Source: Chitinophagaceae bacterium (lineage in GTDB: Bacteria; Bacteroidota; Bacteroidia; Chitinophagales; Chitinophagaceae). From it: DNA of 33,941 nucleotides. The stretch is taken from positions 1 to 33,941 of the forward strand of contig JAIEQM010000013.1 of the NCBI GenBank assembly GCA_019747705.1, read 5' to 3'. Shown piece by piece: positions 1-7,209 of the stretch. Below the pieces are notes generated by a model, which was not told where the DNA came from, made no database searches, and saw only the letters and a list, made by a program, of their open reading frames with translations. Positions within the stretch are counted from its first letter, which is position 1. Each line of letters begins with the position of its first letter. Made by a program: the position numbers and the translations under genes.

Positions 1-75
1 AACCGCCGTACACGCAAGTACATACGGTGGTGTGAGAGGGCGGCAAAGTTTAATATCTTTGCCCCCTACTTTAAT
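1..75 (+). mobile_element. 3' end of a group II intron (domains V and VI)
   Basis: Positions 2-10 pair with 23-31 (nine pairs, one G-U). A GCAA tetraloop sits at 14-17 and an unpaired CA at 21-22 on the 3' arm. This is the plan of group II intron domain V: lower helix, two-base bulge, short upper helix, GNRA loop. Directly after it, 37-48 and 57-67 form a domain VI-like stem (AGGG/CCCT and GGCAAAG/CTTTGCC). A68 is a candidate branch point and the intron would end near an AT at 74-75. The CGGTGGTGTGAGAGG segment (25-39) looks, from memory, like bacterial intron domain V/VI junctions. The upper helix is short, with a C11/A20 mismatch, so this could be a decayed copy. The intron body and any maturase gene lie outside the window. 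Confidence 0.6.
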
Positions 76-99
76 CATATTTGCCGCAAATAAAATTAT

Positions 100-777
100 A
101 TGAAAAAAATACTGCTATTGCTTTTCGTCTGCTTGTCATCATCAATCTCCCTAATGGCACAATTTCAAAAAGGAAATAAAGTGCTTGGATTTGGATTAGG
201 CTTTAATTCTTTTTCAAATGAAGAAACGGCAAACAATTTTACTCAAAAAAGAAATGGCACAGGCTTTAATCTGTCAACTGAATTGGGTTTTGCAACAGGT
301 GCCAACCGGTTAAATGGTTTTTTTGTAAGCGGTGGCTTTAACAGAACCCGTTTTGAAAACCCTGCTCAAGCCGGAAGTAAGTTTAAAGAAGATAGCTACA
401 ATGCGGGCGCTGGTTTTTTTACAAGAGTGTACAAGCCCATTGGAAAAAGTTTTTTTGTTTTTGGCGATGGAAGGGCAGGATTCAATTATTCTGAGCAGAG
501 GGTGGGGGCAACAACTTTTAATAATCAAAAAAACTATTCTGTTGCGGCTGCAATTTATCCAGGTATTGCTTACAAATGGAATCAGAAGTTTTTACTGGAG
601 TTGCGCCTTGCAGATTTGTTAAGCCTTAACTATTCGCATGTGCGTACCAAAAATGGAGTTAATAATGCAAAGAGCACGTCAAACAACTTTGGTCTTAACT
701 CCAGTCTTGGAGTTGGCTATTTACAAAATTTTGGTATTGGTGCAAGATGGATATTGGGTTCCAACAAAAAATCATAA
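100..777 (+). CDS. Small outer-membrane beta-barrel protein
   Basis: The 225-residue product begins with a Sec signal peptide of about 21 residues ending LMAQ. The rest is rich in glycine, asparagine and aromatic residues with alternating hydrophobic positions, as in eight-strand outer-membrane barrels (OmpW/OmpX-like or the Bacteroidota 'outer membrane beta-barrel' group). A YNAGAGFF-type strand and a late LGVGYLQNFGIGARW strand are visible. No plug, OmpA or lipoprotein feature is seen. The gene starts about 25 bp after the inferred end of the intron, so its native promoter may have been separated from upstream DNA. A CATATTTG box at 76-83 could act as a -7 element. The specific role is not recognisable; a structural or adhesion-type porin is a guess. 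Confidence 0.8.
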   Translation: MKKILLLLFVCLSSSISLMAQFQKGNKVLGFGLGFNSFSNEETANNFTQKRNGTGFNLSTELGFATGANRLNGFFVSGGFNRTRFENPAQAGSKFKEDSYNAGAGFFTRVYKPIGKSFFVFGDGRAGFNYSEQRVGATTFNNQKNYSVAAAIYPGIAYKWNQKFLLELRLADLLSLNYSHVRTKNGVNNAKSTSNNFGLNSSLGVGYLQNFGIGARWILGSNKKS

Positions 778-782
778 AATAA

Positions 783-807
783 AAATCCCGCCACGCCGGC
801 GGGATTT
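783..807 (+). terminator. Rho-independent terminator after the barrel gene
   Basis: A perfect 10-bp GC-rich stem (783-792 with 798-807) encloses a five-base loop and is followed by TTCTTATTCTC. The stem is flanked by A and T runs. It begins 5 bp after the stop codon of the plus-strand barrel gene. It also lies 40 bp beyond the end of the converging minus-strand protease gene, so it could serve both directions. Confidence 0.88.
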
Positions 808-847
808 CTTATTCTCATGCTGATCTCGTTGTTATTGCAAAATTCAA

Positions 848-1837
848 TTAAGGTCTTAAGCCTGCTCTTGGCCCGCCCACTGCATAAGTGGCCTGCATAC
901 GCAAAGCCTGCCCGGCAGTGAACATATACATACAGGCATCATCGGTATAATCCATGTAATTCATCGTCATCATAATGGGAGTACCGGTACAGGTACTCCT
1001 GGTGCCTGCTGCCGGGCAACCATAATTGGCACCCGTATGCAATGGTGTATCACCCACAAAATCATTACCGCAGGTTGCATCACCCCAGATATGGCGTAAG
1101 TTAAACCAATGCCCCACTTCATGTGTAGCTGTTCTTCCTTTATTAAATGGTGCAGTGGCAGAACCTGTAGTGCCAAATACATTATCATCAATTACAACAC
1201 CATCTGTTGAAGATGCACCGCCGGGGAATTGAGCATAACCCAAAATGCCGCCGCTTAAATTACAAACCCAGAGATTTAAAGTTGTTGTGGGGTTAGTGGG
1301 ATTGATGCCGCCACCACTACTTTTTTTCATGGCATCATTGGTGCTCCAGCTTGTTTTGGTGGTTGATTTCCGTGTTACGTTGGCTGTGCTCCAGATGAAA
1401 CGGATTTTAATATCGCCTGAGCGTACTGCAGTAAAAGTGGATGGGGTTAATCCATAATCACTGTTTGTAGCTGCAAAATCTGCATTCAGCACATCAATCT
1501 GAGATTGTATTTGTGCATTGGAAATATTTTGTGCTGCTGTTCTATACAACACATTTACCCACACGGGTATTTCCAGAGTGCCGTCTGCTAATACACGGTA
1601 AGCCGCAGGGTTAGCCAGTACTTTTTGGGTAAACCTTTCAATTTCATTCATTTTTTGCTGAAGACCGGGATTGGCTTTCAGTTGCTCCTGCAATACATCA
1701 TAAGAGGCACAAACTTTCCTGCTGAGCGCAACATTTTCGTTTTCCGGATCAGTAATTTCCTGCTGTACATTTTTGTTTTTGTTACAGGCAGCAAATAACA
1801 CAATGCCTAATGCGGCAATTAAAGAAATTTTTCTCAT
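848..1837 (-). CDS. M43-family zinc metalloprotease lipoprotein (cytophagalysin/pappalysin-like)
   Basis: This is a 329-residue predicted lipoprotein. The lipobox LFAAC places the lipidated cysteine at residue 18, followed by Asn-Lys. The metzincin zinc motif is at 239-249 (HEVGHWFNLRH: His239, Glu240, His243, His249), followed by Gly252 and Asp253. The Met-turn is in NYMDY around Met295. Several cysteines (192, 256, 274, 283, 302) could form disulfides in the exported enzyme. These are hallmarks of peptidase family M43, whose members cleave extracellular proteins. There is no T9SS C-terminal sorting domain and no PKD domain, unlike many larger cytophagalysins, so the enzyme is probably tethered to a membrane, either periplasmic or surface-exposed. 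The substrate is unknown. The gene is 114 bp from the next minus-strand gene, so it may be transcribed alone. Confidence 0.9.
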   Translation of the reverse strand: MRKISLIAALGIVLFAACNKNKNVQQEITDPENENVALSRKVCASYDVLQEQLKANPGLQQKMNEIERFTQKVLANPAAYRVLADGTLEIPVWVNVLYRTAAQNISNAQIQSQIDVLNADFAATNSDYGLTPSTFTAVRSGDIKIRFIWSTANVTRKSTTKTSWSTNDAMKKSSGGGINPTNPTTTLNLWVCNLSGGILGYAQFPGGASSTDGVVIDDNVFGTTGSATAPFNKGRTATHEVGHWFNLRHIWGDATCGNDFVGDTPLHTGANYGCPAAGTRSTCTGTPIMMTMNYMDYTDDACMYMFTAGQALRMQATYAVGGPRAGLRP

Positions 1838-1951
1838 GTTAATAGTTGGGTTTATGAGTTAAATAAAAAAAGACAAGTGAATATAAAAAAATTATACTCA
1901 CAGTTGTAAGGAAATGAGATTTTTTTTGCACATCTAATAAGAAACTTTATT

Positions 1952-3019
1952 TCAGGCCAGGGCTGGCTGTTCCAAAGAATTCGCTAATGGCTTTTGTTTC
2001 ATCTTCTTATGCATCACATAAAACCAAAGAGGTGGAATATGTGCCAGTATCATCATGCCCGGGTAGCCGGTGGGCATTTGGGGCGAATCATCATGATGCC
2101 GGAGTATTTGATATTTACGGCTTGCCATATAGTGATGATCACTGTGGCGGCTTAGTTCAAACATCATCAGCCTTCCAATAACATGATTACTGTTCCAGCT
2201 ATGATGCGGCATGGCCCGTTCATATATACCGCTTTCTTTTTTAGTACGGCTCAAACCATAATGCTCAATATAATTTACACATTCCAGCAGCAGAATGCCC
2301 ATAAAGGCGGCAGCTAAATAAAACAGCAGCACTTTCACTCCGAATATAAAATAGATAACTGTAATGAAAGCAACCTGGAGAAGCTGTGCCTGCAGCATTT
2401 CATTCTGCCAAAATGAACGGCCTTTCTTTTTCATTTCCTCATTGGCAATTTTCCAGGCGCTGATGTAACTGAAGATAATGGTGCGTGGATAAAACATAAA
2501 TAAAGATTCGTTTATGCGGGCGCTGCTGGGATCTTCATGCGTTGCCACATTTTTATGATGACCTTTATTGTGTTCAATAAAAAAATGAATGTATTGACTT
2601 GTTAAGAGTAATGCTTTTGCAAGGAATTGTTCTGTTTTATTTACACGGTGGCCCAATTCATGTGCCACATTAATTCCAAATACACCACAGAGTAAACCCA
2701 TACTCATAATTCTGCCGGTAATATCAACCCATGTTAGATCAGGATTATTAAATGAAAAAAGAAACTGTATCAGCAATAAATAGTGAAGCGGTACAATAGC
2801 ATATAAAATGTAATCATAGGTTTTATCAGCTTTTGCCATTTCTTCTTCAGCGGCAGTGAGGTTGGCAGTTTGTGGTTTCAAAAACAATTCAATAAAAGGA
2901 ATAATTCCAAATGCATAGATCACCGGAAAAAACGTAACAATTCCTGTTTTTTGAAATGAAAAATACGCTGCAATCAGCACAATAAAAGGACTGATATATT
3001 TATATGGTCTGATGTTCAT
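1952..3019 (-). CDS. alkB: AlkB-type alkane 1-monooxygenase (non-haem di-iron membrane hydroxylase)
   Basis: The 355-residue integral membrane protein carries the AlkB histidine boxes: HELGH at 120-124, EHNKGHH at 149-155, the AlkB-specific NYIEHYG at 249-255 and RHSDHH at 291-296. It also has the EDPSSAR stretch (162-168) and a C-terminal QMPTGYPGM segment typical of the family. Hydrophobic segments lie near 10-45, 70-115 and 215-248. Family members insert oxygen at the terminal carbon of n-alkanes, taking electrons from rubredoxin. No rubredoxin or rubredoxin reductase gene is visible nearby, so electrons must come from elsewhere or the enzyme acts on another aliphatic substrate. It is slightly shorter than the Pseudomonas enzyme (about 400 residues). 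The gene is divergent from the DUF1800 gene across a 113-bp gap. Confidence 0.9.
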   Translation of the reverse strand: MNIRPYKYISPFIVLIAAYFSFQKTGIVTFFPVIYAFGIIPFIELFLKPQTANLTAAEEEMAKADKTYDYILYAIVPLHYLLLIQFLFSFNNPDLTWVDITGRIMSMGLLCGVFGINVAHELGHRVNKTEQFLAKALLLTSQYIHFFIEHNKGHHKNVATHEDPSSARINESLFMFYPRTIIFSYISAWKIANEEMKKKGRSFWQNEMLQAQLLQVAFITVIYFIFGVKVLLFYLAAAFMGILLLECVNYIEHYGLSRTKKESGIYERAMPHHSWNSNHVIGRLMMFELSRHSDHHYMASRKYQILRHHDDSPQMPTGYPGMMILAHIPPLWFYVMHKKMKQKPLANSLEQPALA

Positions 3020-3090
3020 GTTCTAAAGTTAGAGTGAGTTGGAGAGATGAAGAAATAATTTTCACATTTCTTTCGTTTAACATTAAACCT

Positions 3091-3117
3091 GTTGGTTCAT
3101 TGTTTGTCAATACCAAC
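3091..3117 (+). other. Inverted repeat 15 bp before the DUF1800 start codon
   Basis: GTTGGT (3091-3096) plus ATTG (3099-3102) pair with CAAT (3108-3111) plus ACCAAC (3112-3117). This makes a ten-pair stem with a two-base bulge and a TTTGT loop. It could be a repressor operator between the divergent alkB and DUF1800 genes, or an RNA hairpin in the leader of the DUF1800 transcript. No T-run follows, so it is not a terminator. Confidence 0.4.
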
Positions 3118-3132
3118 TGAAATAAGAACTAT

Positions 3133-4593
3133 ATGCCGGTATCTCTCCAGTTGAAAAATCAGCACCTGTTATGGCGTGCAGGCTTTGGCCCCGCAGTTGA
3201 ACAATGGAATGACATTATAAAAACTTCTCCTCAAAAATTATACGATGCACTGGAAAAGGCCAGCCGCAAAGAACCCATGCCTCTGAACGTGGCAACCAAT
3301 GTGTTTGACGGGCTCATGAATGGTATTGATGGCATCCGCCGCACCGAAATGACTCCCGAGCAGCGTAAAGAACTTCAAAAGAAAACAAGAAAAGAAGTTC
3401 GGAATCTTAACCTGGAGTGGCTGAATGAAATGGTGAACAGTGAGCAGCAGCTTCGTGAAAAAATGGCCTTCTTCTGGCACGGGCATTTTGCATGCAGAAA
3501 CTTAAATGCCTGGTATCAGCAGGATTTAATCAATACCATCCGCCGCAATGCACTTGGTAATTTTGGTATGATGCTGAAAGAGGTGAGCCGCAGTGCGGCC
3601 ATGCTTGCGTTCTTAAACAATCAGCAAAACCGAAAACAAAAACCCAATGAAAATTTTGCACGTGAAGTAATGGAGCTTTTTACCATGGGCCGTGGTAATT
3701 ATACAGAAAAAGATATTAAAGAAGCGGCACGTGCATTTACAGGATGGCAATTTAAACTAAATGGTGAGTTTGTTTTTCGCCCGCAATTGCATGATGACGG
3801 GCAGAAAACCGTATTGGGCAAAACAGGAAACTTTGATGGTGATGATGTGCTGGATATTTTGCTGCAGCACAAACAAACATCTGTCTATATTACCCGAAAG
3901 CTGTATAAGTTTTTTGTGAACGAAGAAATAGATGAAACAAGAATAAATCAGCTGGCTGATGGTTTTTACAACAGTAATTACGACATCAGCAAACTCATCC
4001 GGAATATTTTTACAGCAGATTGGTTTTATGCTGAAAAAAACATCGGCAGCAGAATAAAATCGCCCATTGAATTAATGGCAGGCATCCGCAGAAGCTTACC
4101 CATGGATATTTCATTGCCTGAAGCACAACTCTATCTCCAGAAAATTATGGGGCAAATATTATTTTATCCGCCCAATGTGGCAGGATGGCCCGGCGGTAAA
4201 AACTGGATTGACAGTTCTTCACTCATGTTCCGTATGCGGTTACCGCAACTCATGACCATGAAAGAATCATTCAACATCAAACCCAAAACGGATGACGACC
4301 AGGATATGGGCCGCATGCAGCAGGATGATGAGATGCAGAAGAACAATAAAAAAATTGGCGGTGGTGGCCGTGTAATTGAAACCACCATCAAATGGCAGAT
4401 GCCCTATGATGCATTGCAAAAAACAGCAAGGGAAAATTTGTTACCGGCTATAACAGCATTCATGTGGCAAACAGACGCCGCCAAGATGAATAAAGCAATG
4501 GTTGAAAAATTTTTAGATGCCAGCAGCAGGGAACGGTATATCCAAACAGGAATTATTCATGTAATGTGCACACCGGAATATCAATTATGTTAA
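3133..4593 (+). CDS. DUF1800 family protein
   Basis: The 486-residue protein matches the DUF1800 plan: an N-terminal HLLWRAGFGP motif (11-20), FWHGHF (114-119), a central ENFAREVMELFTMG block (173-186) followed by AARAFTGW (198-205), and a C-terminal YPPNVAGWPGGKNWID block (345-360). The biochemical function of the family is unknown. Genes of this family often sit beside DUF1501 genes, as here. No clear signal peptide is visible at this start, although the partner protein has a Tat-like leader. A low-complexity stretch at about 386-412, rich in Asp, Met, Gln and Gly, interrupts the C-terminal part and looks like a flexible linker. It is probably co-transcribed with the DUF1501 gene 72 bp downstream. 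Confidence 0.88.
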   Translation: MPVSLQLKNQHLLWRAGFGPAVEQWNDIIKTSPQKLYDALEKASRKEPMPLNVATNVFDGLMNGIDGIRRTEMTPEQRKELQKKTRKEVRNLNLEWLNEMVNSEQQLREKMAFFWHGHFACRNLNAWYQQDLINTIRRNALGNFGMMLKEVSRSAAMLAFLNNQQNRKQKPNENFAREVMELFTMGRGNYTEKDIKEAARAFTGWQFKLNGEFVFRPQLHDDGQKTVLGKTGNFDGDDVLDILLQHKQTSVYITRKLYKFFVNEEIDETRINQLADGFYNSNYDISKLIRNIFTADWFYAEKNIGSRIKSPIELMAGIRRSLPMDISLPEAQLYLQKIMGQILFYPPNVAGWPGGKNWIDSSSLMFRMRLPQLMTMKESFNIKPKTDDDQDMGRMQQDDEMQKNNKKIGGGGRVIETTIKWQMPYDALQKTARENLLPAITAFMWQTDAAKMNKAMVEKFLDASSRERYIQTGIIHVMCTPEYQLC

Positions 4594-4605
4594 GTTAAAA
4601 ATACA

Positions 4606-4653
4606 AAGTACGAAGTACAATTTGATGTACTTCGTACCTCTTACTTCGTACTT
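4606..4653 (+). repeat. Overlapping inverted repeats of a TACTTCGTAC-type decamer in an intra-operon spacer
   Basis: The arm at 4608-4619 is perfectly complementary to 4626-4637, leaving a 6-base loop. The overlapping arm at 4606-4617 is perfectly complementary to 4642-4653, leaving a 24-base loop. The two stems share one strand and cannot form together. They fill nearly all of the 72-bp gap between DUF1800 and DUF1501. No T-run follows, so read-through into DUF1501 is expected. It may be a dispersed intergenic repeat or an RNA processing and stability element. Confidence 0.7.
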
Positions 4654-4665
4654 CAACTTTTTATT

Positions 4666-5865
4666 ATGGTTATCAAACGTAAAGACTTTATCCAAATCGG
4701 TTCACTGGCAACAGCTTCAGTGTTTATGCCCAAATTTCTAAAAGCATTTGAAACAACAAGTGCTGTTCCGCCGGGTAATAAAGTGGTAGTCATTATCCAG
4801 TTCAGCGGTGGTAATGATGGATTGAATACAGTAATTCCTGTGCGGAACGATTTGTATTACAGCAACCGTCCACGTTTGGGTATTCAAAAAAATGCAGCGC
4901 TTGCATTGGGTGATGAAGCTGGTTTGCATCCATCATTAACTGCATTTAAAGAGTTGTATGATGAGGGCAGCCTGGGTATTTTCAACAGTGTGGGTTATCC
5001 CAATCCTGATAAAAGTCATTTCCGCAGTATGGATATCTGGCACAGTGCAAGTGATAGCCGTGATTACTGGAACACCGGCTGGATTGGAAGATATTTGGAT
5101 GCTCAGTGCGCCGGTTGCGATAAACCAACACAGGCTCTGGAAATAGATGATGTATTAAGTTTAGCGTTAAAAGGAGAACATATTAAAGGCCTTGCACTGG
5201 AAGACCCCAGGCGATTGTACAATACCAGCCAGGAAAAATATTTTAAAGAAATTATGGCCAGTCACCAGGCTGATGCACATGAACAGCCGGTTGAGTATTT
5301 ATACAAAACGATGGCCGAAACAATTTCAAGCGCTGATTACATTTTTAAACAAAGCAGGCAAAGCCCTTCAAAAGAAACCTATCCTGATACCGGGCTTGGT
5401 AAAGGGTTAAAAACAATTGCATCACTCATCTTCAGTGAAATCAATACCAAAGTGTATTACATTTCACTCGGAAGTTTTGATACACATGTGGGCCAGGAAG
5501 GTCAGCAAAAGCGTTTGTTTGATGAATTGAATAATGCAGTAAAAGCATTTGTAAAAGATTTAAAAGCCAACAACCGTTTTAATGATGTGCTCTTATTTTC
5601 TTTTTCTGAATTTGGACGAAGAGTGGCACAAAATGCAAGCGGAGGAACCGATCATGGCAAGGCCAATAATATGTTTTTCATCAGCGGTGGATTAAAGCAA
5701 AAAGGTTTGTACAATGGCTTGCCCGATTTGAGCAAACTGGATGATGGCGACTTGCAGTTTCAATTAGATTTTCGTGAAGTATATGCCACCGTGCTTAATA
5801 AATGGCTGGGCGCCGATGCAGAAGCAATTTTGAAACAGAAGATGAAGATGCTGGATTTTATATAG
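4666..5865 (+). CDS. DUF1501 family protein with Tat-like leader
   Basis: The 399-residue protein starts with a Tat-like leader (KRKDFIQIGSLATASVF, with RK in place of the strict twin arginine), as is common for DUF1501 proteins. Conserved blocks are FSGGNDGLNTVIP (47-59), SFDTHVGQEGQQ near 270, and FSEFGRRVAQN followed by GGTDHGKANNMFFI near 310-340. The Asp/His-rich blocks fit a metal-dependent fold. From memory the family is grouped with alkaline-phosphatase-like and sulfatase-like proteins, but no reaction has been shown that I can cite. It lies 72 bp behind the DUF1800 gene and probably forms a two-gene export-related unit with it. I infer a periplasmic or surface location from the leader. 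Confidence 0.88.
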   Translation: MVIKRKDFIQIGSLATASVFMPKFLKAFETTSAVPPGNKVVVIIQFSGGNDGLNTVIPVRNDLYYSNRPRLGIQKNAALALGDEAGLHPSLTAFKELYDEGSLGIFNSVGYPNPDKSHFRSMDIWHSASDSRDYWNTGWIGRYLDAQCAGCDKPTQALEIDDVLSLALKGEHIKGLALEDPRRLYNTSQEKYFKEIMASHQADAHEQPVEYLYKTMAETISSADYIFKQSRQSPSKETYPDTGLGKGLKTIASLIFSEINTKVYYISLGSFDTHVGQEGQQKRLFDELNNAVKAFVKDLKANNRFNDVLLFSFSEFGRRVAQNASGGTDHGKANNMFFISGGLKQKGLYNGLPDLSKLDDGDLQFQLDFREVYATVLNKWLGADAEAILKQKMKMLDFI

Positions 5866-6045
5866 GCTAAGAGTTTGAAAGAGGAGAAAGAGTAAAAGAG
5901 ATATTGTTCGTCTTAATCTTAGACAGCATCCCTTTTCCGTAAAATTACCATTTTCAATTTATAGGGAAACTCCTGTTGTTCAATTGAATATTTGTTTTAT
6001 TTTTGACTTATCCAATTATCAAAGAAAAACTAAAGTCCAATTTCT

Positions 6046-7095
6046 ATGGAAGTATCTTACTTCTTCCGCAAAGCACGGTCGCATGCTTTTAGTATCGAAT
6101 CATTATTCGATAATATCCAGCAACAGGTTAAGGTTCAAAATCAATTCAAAGCCAGCAAGGTGGTGGTTCCGTCTATCCGTAATGTAATGGCCAATATTGT
6201 TGCGGCCGGGCAAAAGCAATCCGATATTAATCATATCACCGGCGATATTCATTATGTTTCTCTTGGTATGAAGAAACGTAATACCATCCTCACCATTCAT
6301 GATTGTGTGTTTCTTACCCGTTTCAGTAAATGGGATGTCAAATACTGGCTCTTTAAATTTTTCTGGTACCAGTTACCCATGATGCGTGCCAATACTATCA
6401 CTGTAATCAGTGAAAAAACAAAAAGCGAACTCATTAAACTCACGGGTGTAAGAGCCGGTAAGATAAAAGTAGTTCCCAATTTTTTTGACCCCCGTTTCCA
6501 GTTCAGCCCTAAAGTATTCAATGCAGAATGCCCCCGCATTTTGCAGATAGGCACTAAAGAAAATAAAAACATTCATAACCTGGCAGTGGCATTAAAGGGT
6601 TTGCGTTGCGAACTGCATATTGTGGGATACCTGGATGCTGCCACAAAAGAAACCCTTGAAGAAAACAGGATCAGTTATAAAAATTTCACCAATCTTTCAT
6701 TTGAACAGTTGAAACAGCAGTACATGGAATGTGATATGGTATCCTTTGTTTCTACTTATGAAGGTTTTGGGCTGCCTATTCTTGAAGCGTGTGCTGTTGG
6801 CCGGCCGTTGGTAACCAGCCGAATTTCACCTATGGATGAAATTGCAGAAGATGCAGCCTGCAAAGTAAATCCTTACAACACGTTCGATATCCGTCGTGGT
6901 ATTTTAAAAGTAATTGAAAATGCAGAGTACCGTGACCAGCTCATTAACAATGGCTGGAAAATGCGTTACCGTTACAGCATTGAAAATATTACCAATCAGT
7001 ACTCTGAAATCTACAATTATATTGCACAGCAGCCCGAAGTATTTTCCATTTTTCGCCCGGCAAAAGCTGCGGCTTCATTCTTAGGCCTGGTGTAA
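6046..7095 (+). CDS. Glycosyltransferase family 4 (GT-B fold)
   Basis: The 349-residue protein has a GT-B plan. An N-terminal acceptor domain contains an IHDCVF segment (84-89). A linker at ITVISEKTKSEL (118-129) and the VVPNFFDP turn (142-149) lead into the donor-binding domain, marked by the EX7E motif EGFGLPILE (Glu239 and Glu247). The SEKTK...VVPN pattern and EX7E are typical of retaining GT4 enzymes that transfer sugars to polysaccharide or lipid acceptors. There is no signal peptide or membrane segment, so it acts in the cytoplasm. It stands alone, with 180 bp of gene-free DNA before it and a terminator after it, so the acceptor cannot be read from context. Exopolysaccharide or glycoconjugate synthesis is the likely setting. 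Confidence 0.85.
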   Translation: MEVSYFFRKARSHAFSIESLFDNIQQQVKVQNQFKASKVVVPSIRNVMANIVAAGQKQSDINHITGDIHYVSLGMKKRNTILTIHDCVFLTRFSKWDVKYWLFKFFWYQLPMMRANTITVISEKTKSELIKLTGVRAGKIKVVPNFFDPRFQFSPKVFNAECPRILQIGTKENKNIHNLAVALKGLRCELHIVGYLDAATKETLEENRISYKNFTNLSFEQLKQQYMECDMVSFVSTYEGFGLPILEACAVGRPLVTSRISPMDEIAEDAACKVNPYNTFDIRRGILKVIENAEYRDQLINNGWKMRYRYSIENITNQYSEIYNYIAQQPEVFSIFRPAKAAASFLGLV

Positions 7096-7137
7096 AAACA
7101 CTTACTAACCCGTTCTGCATAGTTGTTTGTAAATAGA

Positions 7138-7164
7138 AAGTCCCGCCCTGATGATGCGGGACTT
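7138..7164 (+). terminator. Bidirectional Rho-independent terminator
   Basis: A perfect nine-pair stem (AAGTCCCGC at 7138-7146 with GCGGGACTT at 7156-7164) has a nine-base loop and is followed by CTTGTTTTA. It lies between the ends of the plus-strand glycosyltransferase (42 bp away) and the minus-strand OPT transporter (45 bp away). Confidence 0.82.
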
Positions 7165-7209
7165 CTTGTTTTACGTATTGCGGAAAATAGCATTAGTGAT
7201 GTTTTCTAT

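Noticed and set aside
54..61. TATCTTTG as the promoter -7 box of the barrel gene
   Set aside because: It matches the consensus but falls inside the inferred domain VI stem-loop of the group II intron, where pairing explains it better.
4606..4653. Repeat cluster as a CRISPR array
   Set aside because: Units are about 10 bp, inverted and without unique spacers of constant length; no cas genes are in the window.
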